The translations under genes were made by a program, and so were the position numbers. Positions 9,501 through 13,335 of a stretch of 18,086 bases of DNA are shown here, one piece after another. Under the pieces are notes generated by a model, which was not told where the DNA came from, searched no databases, and saw only the letters and a program-made list of their open reading frames with translations. Where the stretch lies: contig JALGZO010000700.1 in NCBI GenBank assembly GCA_025774865.1, positions 1-18,086 on the forward strand. The letters run 5' to 3'. How positions within the stretch are numbered: position 1 is the stretch's first letter; every line of letters starts with the position of its first letter. Source of the DNA: a bacterium. GTDB lineage: Bacteria > ARS69.

Positions 9501-9940
9501 AAGTCTTCACCACGCACAACCCGGACGATCTCCACGGGACCACCTCGCACCTGAACGCGGCGGAGATCGACCAGCTGGTGGCGTTCCTCGAGTCGATCAC
9601 CCTGAATGCCGGTCAGGGCGGCGCGACCGATGCGGGGGTCGATCTCCCGTTCGCGATGCGAACGCAGTTCCAGGCGGTCTTCCCGAACCCGTTCGCGGCC
9701 GAGACGTCGCTTCGGTTCTCGCTCGAGAGTCCGAACTCGCAGGTCGTGATCGAGATCTTCAACATCGAGGGGCGGAGGGTCAGGACGCTCCTCGACCGGC
9801 GGATGCCCCGCGGCAACCACGTGGTGGGTTGGGACGGCCGGAACCACGGCGGCCAGGCCGTCGCGGCCGGGTTCTACTACGCGAGGCTGATCGTCGACGG
9901 TGAGAGGAAGGGCGGGAAGAAGATGACGCTCCTTCGTTGA
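512..9940 (+). CDS. Giant secreted PD40/DUF11 repeat protein with diheme peroxidase and sorting domains
   Basis: The protein has 3142 residues. A Sec signal peptide (1-22, cleavage after AHA) precedes the mature chain. Four six-bladed PD40/TolB-like propellers lie at about 23-278, 408-662, 1037-1293 and 1543-1799. They are followed by 1, 3, 2 and 4 DUF11 domains, ten in all, with a period of about 123 residues. Residues about 2291-2430 form an unassigned beta-rich linker, and 2430-2785 a YVTN-type propeller. About 2786-3040 is a cytochrome c peroxidase/MauG-like domain with CASCH (2808-2812), CADCH (2934-2938) and the family motif APYLHDNRA (Tyr2986, His2988). About 3052-3142 is a FlgD-Ig/type IX-style sorting domain starting PNPF. 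The ATG follows AAAGGGG at 499-505 with 6-nt spacing. The protein is expected at the cell surface or outside the cell with covalent haem. Its substrate and role are unknown; DUF11 and PD40 suggest scaffolding or binding. No frameshift or internal stop was found. Confidence 0.93.
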   Translation: MLQRLLAVLGTVVFISGATAHATETQITNDTSSDQRPAWSPDGNTIVFDSNRSGVRDLWLVPAAGGTPTQLTTNVELDQHPDWAPGSDTIVFSAIVGGGLPDIYTIPATGGSPTLLIADAGTSDRFPAWSPDSTQIAYSRDSDIYVAPASGGTPVQITTDPGTDLHPTWSPDGTQIAFLSNRTGNNDIWIIPSTGGTATQLTTDLANDGAPDWSPSGGLIAFQSNRSGNNDIWMIPAGGGTAIQLTTTGGNDVQPDFSPDGSAIVFARANNIWVTTLPEADLSIDKTVDNAVPSEGDAIQFTVTLTNDGPDATTGIEVTDLLPMGLTFQSFVASSGSYASGTGLWTIASLANGASETLSITAVVDSGTAGTMIVNTAAVTASDLPDPNSGNDSGSATVNVAGIVAGSFTQLTDVGASDQRPAWSPDGATIVFDSNRTSARDLWLIPAIGGTATQLTSNVEIDQHADWAPGSARIVFSAIVGGGLPDLYEIPASGGPPTLLFADPETNDRFPAWSPDSTQIAYSRDNDIYVMPAGGGTPVQITTDPGVDLHPTWSPDGAQIAFLSNRSGNNDIWIIPSTGGTATQLTTHSANDGAPDWSPDGAQIAFQSNRTGNNDIWLIPAAGGVPAQVTTSAGNDVQPDWSPDSRQIVFARNNNLWIFSYPSADIGVSKIVDNENPNEGDTIQFTIDVTNHGPFDATGVDVTDLLPVGLTYQSDTPTAGSYDSGSGVWTVGALADGVTETLTIAATVDGGTGGSSLVNTASVTASSPLDPNTANDSDLAVVFVKSVDLAVVKQVDNPNPNEGDTVEFAVFLVNFGPSVATNVQVTDLVPAGLTYVSSSTSQGTYDESTGVWDVGTKAPGATDADTLTITITVDAGTAGQTIENVATVTQVTEADGNPLNDSFSAFLTIQSADLGVVKSVSDPTPTEGDDISYLLVLTNTGPNDATNVQVSEPLPAGVTFTSDDQTKGTYNPGTGLWEVGSIPASVSDTLTVLVSVDAGTGGSTITNTATVLGADQGDPNPANDMDSASIDVQLPVLGTETQITTAGSDQRPAWAPDQSGIVFDCNRSGNRDLWVIPVSGGTATQLTTNIEIDQHADWSPSATRIVFSAIMGGGQPDLYEIPAGGGTPVLLFADPGTNDRFPSWSPDSTQIAYSRDADIYLMPAGGGTPTQLTTDPGNDLHPSWSPDGTQIVFLSDRSGNNDLWVIPSTGGTATQITTNPANDGAPDWSPDGSRIAFQSNRGGNNDVWVIPSTGGTATQITTTSDNDVQPDWSPSGGQIVFARSSNLWKFAFTGADLQLEKTVSNASPNEGDSIDYVVSVTNNGPDAASGVSLSDVLPAGVSFQSAAASQGSYDNGTGLWSVGSLAVGASAILTITAEVDPGTGGSTITNSVGVAALDQIDPGPADDTASVDITVLSADVAVTKTVDDDTPNEAQTITYTVAATNLGPDAATGVVLTDILPVGVTFQSAVTTQGSYDNGSGLWDVGALAVSDADTLTITATVDLGTGGTMITNTASVTAADQADPEGANDSDSADITVGVPAVGVETQITTALSDQRPAWAPDGAEIVFDSNRSGNRDLWSVPAGGGVATQLTTNIDLDQHADWSPDASRIVFSAVIGGGLPDLYTISRTGGTPVLLLADAATTDRFPAWSPDSTQIAYSRDNDIYVVPATGGTPVQLTSNPATDLHPSWSPDGTQIVFLSNRSGNNDLWIMASTGEPATQLTTHSGNDGAPDWSPDGTRVAFQSNCAGNNDVWMIPSGGGTAIQVTSTTSNDVQPDWSPSGGQITFARDGGIWATALFGADLGISKAVSDAAPNEGDLIDYTVTLTNQGPDDATNVTVADLLPSGVTFQSSAASAGTYDDGTGEWSVAGVGAATSETLTISVTVDPGTGGSTITNTASVTGLDQTDPGGADNSDSVDITVPSVDLAVGKTVDDGTPNEGETINYTVVVTNNGPDGATGVEVTDLLPAGVTYQSDSSTQGAYISGTGLWTVGAMAPSESDTLTITATVDPGTGGTTITNTASLTGSDQADSNPANDSDSADITIPSVDLAVAKTVDDGLPHEGDTVTYTVDVQNLGPDDATGVEVTDLLPAGVTYQSDTPSAGSYDDSSGVWTVGDLANGAAETLTITASVDAGTAGSTITNTASLTGSDQADSNPANDSDSADVVVRSVDLAVTKSVDNGAPAVGDDVTYTVTLTNDGPEAGTTVGVTDLLPAGVAFLSHTLSRGDYDSNTGFWAIGTVGVGVSDTLTITARVLSGTAGTTVTNTASITSADQGDANQANNTASADIDVLEAGALTISSQTDRTFFVGDPATTISPFTVTDDLAVVTAANDLRIRIPAGFSMDWDTSITTATIAGSAAGKVASSVTYEDGGQTLVLDVSADFDAGDQIVVSSLKFTNFSAPATPERLELEVANDGAVSALDDRTVGILEAGPIATRSTAIEITPDGQEVWVVNPDHGTVAVIGTQGANENVKLAEISVGAQPWTLDIHPSNGEVWVASLGADHVYVIDGASRTVVDSIAAGFETFGVAFSPDGSLALVTASGSDEIFAIDVASRTITETFDSFEEPRGIAWRADGERVWVSHLTTTRPYALLTTVFTGSWTLSNVALTPIVDDTLGGVPNTLQNLTVGPAPGDSILWVPNVLENSAAGALAGNPLTPSSTLHATIRLVNVRPLEPSDLDQSTYYLSESGTPVSGPTAVDFKNGKAYVANMSSDDVTVLTDDFLDPAEITVLAAGQAPIGVVTHRTLDRAYVANWLSRDVTVLDTDTDTVVTTVGTTTSEPLTAQLLNGKRLFFTSTGQMSEDNRMACASCHAFGANDGQAWDLSQFGRHVRATPDLRGSGSSLPLTWTAGFDEMGDLNHEIVDLMGGGGLIPGGGNPPLGEPNDGLSQDMDDIGAWLASLEHRSDTPALLPGGRLSNAALAGREIFDDPMVGCADCHSGPRFTDSALHESPFLKHDVGTCDPGDEDAGLGFDTPSLIGVWTTAPYLHDNRAASLQEVFTTHNPDDLHGTTSHLNAAEIDQLVAFLESITLNAGQGGATDAGVDLPFAMRTQFQAVFPNPFAAETSLRFSLESPNSQVVIEIFNIEGRRVRTLLDRRMPRGNHVVGWDGRNHGGQAVAAGFYYARLIVDGERKGGKKMTLLR
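578..1345 (+). repeat. PD40 propeller copy 1 (six blades)
   Basis: Six blades carry ordered signatures: DQRPAWSPDG, DQHPDWAPGS, DRFPAWSPDS, DLHPTWSPDG, DGAPDWSPSG and DVQPDFSPDG. Each blade ends in a D-[IL]-[WY] strand and a GGTPTQLT-like turn. This copy follows the signal peptide directly and is the only one with Phe in blade 6 (PDFSPDG). Confidence 0.85.
1349..1732 (+). repeat. DUF11 domain 1
   Basis: A single DUF11 unit begins ADLSIDKTVDN, has the core LTNDGPDATTGIEVTDLLP and ends NTAAVTASDLPDPNSGNDS. DUF11 is an Ig-like fold common in bacterial surface proteins. Confidence 0.85.
1733..2497 (+). repeat. PD40 propeller copy 2 (six blades)
   Basis: The blade order is the same as in copy 1, starting FTQLTDVGASDQRPAWSPDG and ending NNLWIFSYP. 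It is closest in sequence to copy 1 (both share DLHPTWSPDG), with many synonymous differences. Confidence 0.85.
2498..3619 (+). repeat. DUF11 domains 2-4
   Basis: Three units start at 2498, 2867 and 3242 (SADIGVSK, SVDLAVVK, SADLGVVK), with periods of 369 and 375 nt. Each has the [NT]EGD motif, a GP core and the closing pattern NTA-V-DPN-NDS, except that the middle unit ends in the divergent ADGNPLNDS. Confidence 0.85.
3620..4390 (+). repeat. PD40 propeller copy 3 (six blades)
   Basis: It starts LGTETQITTAGSDQRPAWAP and ends NLWKFAFT. Blade 1 carries a Cys (residue 1065, FDCNRSG) where copies 1, 2 and 4 have Ser. Confidence 0.85.
4391..5137 (+). repeat. DUF11 domains 5-6
   Basis: Two units start at 4391 (GADLQLEK) and 4760 (SADVAVTK), with a period of 369 nt. 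Unit 6 has NEAQT in place of the usual NEGDT. Confidence 0.85.
5138..5908 (+). repeat. PD40 propeller copy 4 (six blades)
   Basis: It starts VGVETQITTALSDQRPAWAP, shares the AWAP variant of blade 1 with copy 3 and ends GIWATALF. Blade 5 has a Cys (residue 1747, QSNCAGNND) in place of Arg. Confidence 0.85.
6555..6618 (+). repeat. 64-nt exact direct repeat, copy A
   Basis: This stretch in DUF11 unit 8 is identical base for base to 6924-6987 in unit 9, exactly 369 nt (123 codons) downstream. It encodes the end of the unit, from TITNTASLTGS to the PAND motif. Sequence on both sides differs between the units. Confidence 0.9.
6924..6987 (+). repeat. 64-nt exact direct repeat, copy B
   Basis: This is the partner of 6555-6618, lying in DUF11 unit 9. 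Identity ends at the third base of an Asp/Ser boundary (GAC TCG versus GAT TCG). Confidence 0.9.
8933..8947 (+). other. Haem c attachment site 1 (CASCH)
   Basis: This encodes Cys2808-Ala-Ser-Cys-His2812 of the giant protein. The surrounding sequence LFFTSTGQMSEDNRMACASC is typical of the N-terminal haem of diheme cytochrome c peroxidase/MauG-like proteins. Confidence 0.85.
9311..9325 (+). other. Haem c attachment site 2 (CADCH)
   Basis: This encodes Cys2934-Ala-Asp-Cys-His2938 in the context GREIFDDPMVGCADCHSGP, matching the second haem site of the same family. It lies 126 residues after site 1, a normal spacing for a diheme domain. Confidence 0.87.
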
Positions 9941-9998
9941 GGGAGGAGCCGTCAGCTCGCCGGGGCGCCCATGTCGCGCGCTCGAGGACGAGACGCGG

Positions 9999-10030
9999 GG
10001 GCAGAGCTTCTCTCGAGGCTCTGCCCTTCG
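9999..10030 (+). terminator. Hairpin terminator candidate after the giant gene
   Basis: A perfect 9-bp stem GGGCAGAGC (9999-10007) / GCTCTGCCC (10018-10026) with a 10-nt loop lies 58 nt after the stop codon. Only two T follow directly, with three more after CGACG, so it is a weak intrinsic terminator or a 3'-end stabiliser. A possible -10 box TATCAT (10042-10047) for the next operon lies just downstream, without a convincing -35. Confidence 0.5.
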
Positions 10031-10135
10031 ACGTTTCGGGGTATCATCCCGGTCGCCAGACCACGGAATGACCGCATCCAGCTGATCAGCTACCCGATCC
10101 GGGAACGGCCGGCTCCGGCCGCGGGAGGGTTCGAA

Positions 10136-11986
10136 GTGTGCGGAATCGCCGGCATCTTCCGCCGACGCGGCCCAGCGGAAGACTCCGAGATCGTAACCAC
10201 GATGACGGGGCGTCTGGAGCGGCGCGGACCCGACGGGCAGGGCGTCGAGCACGACGGGGCCGTCACGCTCGGCAACCGCCGCCTCGCCATCCTCGATCTC
10301 TCCGACGCCGGGCGGCAGCCGATGCGCAGCCGCGACGGTCGGTGGCTCGTCACGTTCAACGGTGAGATCTACAACTACCGGGATCTGTGCGACGAGCTCG
10401 GCGTGGATCGGAAATCGCTCCGCTCGACCGGGGACACGGAGGTCCTGCTGCTGGCGTGGGAGCGTTGGGGGCCCGAGGCGCTCCAGCGCATGGTCGGACA
10501 GTGGGCCTTCGCGATGGTCGACACGCGGGAGAGCCGGCTCTGGCTCGCCCGGGACCGCTTCGGAGAAAAGCCACTGTACTTCCATCGCGGACCGGACGCG
10601 CTCGCGTTCGCCTCCACCCTGCGCGCGTTGCTCGCCGTCCCCTGGGTTCCGCGGGAGCTGGACCCCGCCGCGCTCGCCGAGTTCGTCACGCTCCGTTACG
10701 TCGTGAGTCCGCGCACGGTGCTCGCGGGAATCGAGAAGCTGCCGGGCGGGCACCTCCTGGAGGCGGATGCGGACGGCGCTCGGGTTCGCCGCTGGTACGA
10801 GCCCCGATTTCGGCGGACGGCGAGCCGGCGTCGAAGCGACCTGGTGGAGGAGTTCGGGGCGCGCCTCGAGCGAGCCACGAAGCGCTGTCTGGTGAGCGAC
10901 GTCCCGGTCGCACTGCTTCTCAGCGACGGGATCGACAGCCGCAGTATCGAATCCACGCTCTCGTCGCTGGATCAGGCCGTGACCTCCTTCACGTTCCGGC
11001 TCTCCGGAAAGGTGACGCATCCGGCTCCTGCGAACGGCGACGAAGTGGAGCTCGTGGTAACGCCTGAGGAGCGGGTGGAGAAGATGGAGCCCGCGTTCGC
11101 GTCGCTGACCGAGCCGGTCGGAGACGGAGCGTCGCTCGCGACCTGGTTCCTCATCCGGCACGCGCGTCAATCCGCGACCGTGTTCCTCTGCGGCCACGGC
11201 GGCGACGAAGTCCTCGGCGGTTACCGGCTCAGCCAGGACCGATTCCGCCTGAGCGCCCTGCGCACTCTCGCCTGGTTGCCGAAGGCCTGGCTGGATCCGA
11301 TCGCCGAGCGCTACCTGCACGGCCCCGAACCGCCGGGCGCGCGCCTCGACGCCCTGCGACGCACGCCGCGCCGCAAGGTGCCGGCGACCGCGCGCTACCT
11401 CATCCACCGGCCGCTCCCGACCGCCGACGTGGAACAGCTCGCCGACGCCGCGCCGGCTCCCCCCGGCCTCGCCATCGTCGACGAGCTCTACGCGCAGTGC
11501 AGCGAGGGGGCGGCGGACCTCGACCGGATTCAGGAAGTCCTGCTGCGCACCTTCCTCTCGGAGAACATCCTCTCGTTCGCCGACTCCGTGGCGATGGATT
11601 CGTCGGCCGAGCTCCGGATGCCGTTCCTGGACCGCGATCTCGTGGAGTTCGCGCTGTCGCTCCCGCCGTCCGGACGGGTCAGCCGCTGGCCCGGGCGCGC
11701 CAACACGAAGCAGATCCTGCGCTGGTGGGGCCGCGAGCACCTCCCCCGAGAGGCCGTCTCTCGCCGGAAGCGCACGTTCAACTTCGGGAACCTCCCGGAG
11801 CTGCTCCGGTCACACGGGAGCCGGGTGCGAGGCTACGTTCTCGATTCGTCGGCGGTGCGAAAGGCGTTGCCTGGCGTGGAGGCCTGGGTCGACCATCCGC
11901 CCGAGTTCTTCCGCAGTACGCGGGAGGGAACGCTGTGGGCGCTCCTGGCGCTGGGAATCTGGTGCGAGAACGCGGAGGTCCGGTGA
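10136..11986 (+). CDS. asnB: AsnB-type glutamine amidotransferase/asparagine synthase
   Basis: A 616-residue class II amidotransferase. The start is the GTG at 10136, because it puts the nucleophile Cys at position 2 (VCGIAGIF) and follows GGGAGGG (10123-10129) with 6-nt spacing. A longer ATG frame from 9971 would run through a hairpin. The glutaminase domain (1 to about 210) has GNRRLAILDL, NGEIYN (75-80) and GDTE (99-102). The synthetase domain follows, with a pyrophosphate loop LLSDGIDS (263-268 core), GHGGDEVLGGY (353-363) and MPFLDRDLVEFAL. The loop has Asp where the family norm SGGxDS has Gly, and the usual YDE helix region after TFRL is shortened. The GT9 gene overlaps its stop by 4 nt, so a role in amidating a surface polysaccharide sugar is more likely than general asparagine supply. 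This is inferred from context. Confidence 0.88.
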   Translation: MCGIAGIFRRRGPAEDSEIVTTMTGRLERRGPDGQGVEHDGAVTLGNRRLAILDLSDAGRQPMRSRDGRWLVTFNGEIYNYRDLCDELGVDRKSLRSTGDTEVLLLAWERWGPEALQRMVGQWAFAMVDTRESRLWLARDRFGEKPLYFHRGPDALAFASTLRALLAVPWVPRELDPAALAEFVTLRYVVSPRTVLAGIEKLPGGHLLEADADGARVRRWYEPRFRRTASRRRSDLVEEFGARLERATKRCLVSDVPVALLLSDGIDSRSIESTLSSLDQAVTSFTFRLSGKVTHPAPANGDEVELVVTPEERVEKMEPAFASLTEPVGDGASLATWFLIRHARQSATVFLCGHGGDEVLGGYRLSQDRFRLSALRTLAWLPKAWLDPIAERYLHGPEPPGARLDALRRTPRRKVPATARYLIHRPLPTADVEQLADAAPAPPGLAIVDELYAQCSEGAADLDRIQEVLLRTFLSENILSFADSVAMDSSAELRMPFLDRDLVEFALSLPPSGRVSRWPGRANTKQILRWWGREHLPREAVSRRKRTFNFGNLPELLRSHGSRVRGYVLDSSAVRKALPGVEAWVDHPPEFFRSTREGTLWALLALGIWCENAEVR

Positions 11987-12900
11987 CGCCGGACAACGCC
12001 AGGGCGGCGACGTTCGTGTTCTTGCAGTACAGCCCCTCCTCCATCGGGGAAGAAGTCGCGCAGATCCCCTTCTTCCACTTCCTGCGCGAGGACCGGCCCG
12101 TCACGGAAATCGTCGCGGTGGCCCCGGAGCGGTCCGGGCGGACGCTCGAGAGTCTCGGACTCGTCGATCGGGTCGTGACGTATCCGGTGCGCGGCGGCTG
12201 GACGGAGATGCGAGAGGTCGTGCGGCGGCTGCGCGCCCTCCCTTGCGAACGGGTCTGGCTGCATCGTCGAAAGTCCCTCCGGGCGGCGCTCCTGGCCCGG
12301 GTCTCCACGACGGCGCCGATCGAGGGATTCGCCCACGGAATCACCGGCTGGTTCCAGCGGGTCTCGATCCCGTTCGATACCACGGGAACGTACATCGGAG
12401 AGAACTACGTCCGGCTGCTCGGTCGCAGCGTCGCGGATTTCGCGGCGGCGTTTCCGCGAGAGCGACGTGGGTACGCGGTCATCGTGCCGGGCGGGCGCAC
12501 CGCGATCAAGCGCTACCCGCTGGAGCGATACCTGGAGATCGCGCGCGCGCTCACCGACCGCCTCCCCGTGCGTTTCCTGCTCGGGCCCGACCAGGAGTCG
12601 GAGCGCGCGAAGATCGCAGACGCCGGGGGATTCGAGTTGCGGGTCGCCCCCGAGATGCCCGGCGTGCGCGACCTCCTGCGCGGCGCGAACCTCGTGATCG
12701 CGAACGACTGCGGACCGGCGCACTTCGCTCACATCTACGACGTGCCGCGCATCAGCCTCTTCGACCGGAGCGTCGACGCGTCGCACTGGTTCTGGCCGGG
12801 ACGGAACGGTCTCATCCTGGAGTCTGCGACTCCGGGGACGATCGGCCGGATCTCGTCCACCGACGTGCTGCGCCGGGCCGGGGAGCTGCTCGACCGCTGA
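11983..12900 (+). CDS. Glycosyltransferase family 9 (heptosyltransferase-like)
   Basis: A 305-residue protein. The GTG start overlaps the asnB stop (GTGA), with GGAGG at 11974-11978 four nt ahead, so the two genes are translationally coupled. The frame is open further upstream, but only as an asnB shadow. The GT9 hallmarks are in the C-terminal half: VPGGRTAIKRYPLERYLEIA (168-187), a Rossmann-like FLLGPDQESE (198-207) and the nucleotide-sugar signature NDCGPAHFAH (241-250), where the family norm is NDTGPxHLA. GT9 enzymes such as WaaC and WaaF transfer ADP-heptose to lipopolysaccharide core at the inner membrane. The donor and acceptor here are unknown. The N-terminal half lacks the usual GDxxxxTP motif and instead reads LQYSPSSIGEEVAQIPFF, which still matches the family's donor-proximal loop in position. 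Confidence 0.85.
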   Translation: MTPDNARAATFVFLQYSPSSIGEEVAQIPFFHFLREDRPVTEIVAVAPERSGRTLESLGLVDRVVTYPVRGGWTEMREVVRRLRALPCERVWLHRRKSLRAALLARVSTTAPIEGFAHGITGWFQRVSIPFDTTGTYIGENYVRLLGRSVADFAAAFPRERRGYAVIVPGGRTAIKRYPLERYLEIARALTDRLPVRFLLGPDQESERAKIADAGGFELRVAPEMPGVRDLLRGANLVIANDCGPAHFAHIYDVPRISLFDRSVDASHWFWPGRNGLILESATPGTIGRISSTDVLRRAGELLDR

Positions 12901-12902
12901 GC

Positions 12903-13025
12903 CCGAGCTTCACGAGGTCAAAGAGGCACCCTCACCCGCCGTTGCTGCTCGGCTCGCAGAACATCGAAGCGAGCCTGCGCTGCGCTGACGCGGGCGAGGG
13001 TGCCTCTTGACCTCGCGAAGCTCGG
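12903..13025. repeat. 123-nt inverted repeat (IR-A) with nested hairpin
   Basis: The left arm 12903-12938 pairs with the right arm 12991-13025 over about 35 bp, with two mismatches (12912 and 12934) and one bulged A. Inside the loop a second perfect 7-bp stem GGCTCGC (12951-12957) / GCGAGCC (12969-12975) is nested. The left arm starts 3 nt after the GT9 stop codon. Both mismatches are A opposite C on the + strand, which become U-G pairs in RNA read from the - strand. The minus-strand transcript, the 3' tail of the nqr operon, therefore folds better. Confidence 0.85.
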
Positions 13026-13070
13026 CTCCTCCGGATGGCGACCCGAGCTCGATCACGCCGACGGGGAGTA

Positions 13071-13179
13071 GCCGGTGAGAGGGCCGGTGCCTCTCGGTCG
13101 CATCAAGGGCCCGTGTTCCTCTTGGGGTGTGGCATGTTGGAGGGCCCAGCGGACGAGAGGCACCGGCCCTCTCACCGGC
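13071..13179. repeat. Inverted repeat IR-B with 26-bp perfect arms
   Basis: The arms 13071-13096 and 13154-13179 are perfect reverse complements over 26 nt (left arm begins GCCGGTGAGAGGG). The 57-nt loop has two GGGCCC palindromes (13107-13112, 13142-13147). A second copy of the right arm exists at 13275-13300, so the left arm could pair with either. Confidence 0.88.
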
Positions 13180-13335
13180 GCGATGTTTCAACCCGCGTAC
13201 CCGGCGCACTAGCCTCGGTCGCATCAAGGGCCCGGGTTCCTCTTGGGGTGTGGCATGTCGGAGGGCCCAGCGGACGAGAGGCACCGGCCCTCTCACCGGC
13301 GCGATGTTTCAACCCGCGTACCCGGCGCGCTAGCC
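13093..13335. repeat. Two-copy 121-bp tandem repeat ending in the nqrF stop codon
   Basis: Copies at 13093-13213 and 13214-13334 differ at only three positions (GTG/GGG after the first GGGCCC, TTGG/TCGG, GCAC/GCGC near the end). The unit starts within the left arm of IR-B, so copy 2 lacks that arm. Both copies end in CTAGCC. In copy 2 this is, on the - strand, the last Gly codon and the TAG stop of nqrF (13330-13332). Confidence 0.9.

Larger units (their letters stand above)
12901..13329 (+). other. Structured non-coding interval between convergent operons
   Basis: This 429-nt interval separates the GT9 stop (+) from the nqrF stop (-). It holds a long imperfect hairpin (12903-13025), a spacer (13026-13070) in which nothing was recognised, a second hairpin (13071-13179) and a 121-bp tandem repeat (13093-13335). 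Open frames across it encode Arg/Pro-rich peptides that simply follow the repeat period, so it is treated as non-coding. No T-tract terminator is seen for either operon. Confidence 0.7.

Noticed and set aside
9971-10135. Longer asnB start at ATG 9971
   Set aside because: It would bury the catalytic Cys 55 residues into the protein and translate through a 9-bp hairpin. The GTG at 10136 has a strong ribosome site.
12903-13025. IR-A as terminal inverted repeats of an insertion sequence or MITE
   Set aside because: There is no transposase and no convincing target-site duplication. The short interior with a nested stem fits an RNA hairpin better, though a MITE origin cannot be excluded.
13093-13335. 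CRISPR-like direct repeats
   Set aside because: There are only two contiguous 121-bp copies without spacers, and no cas genes are in view.
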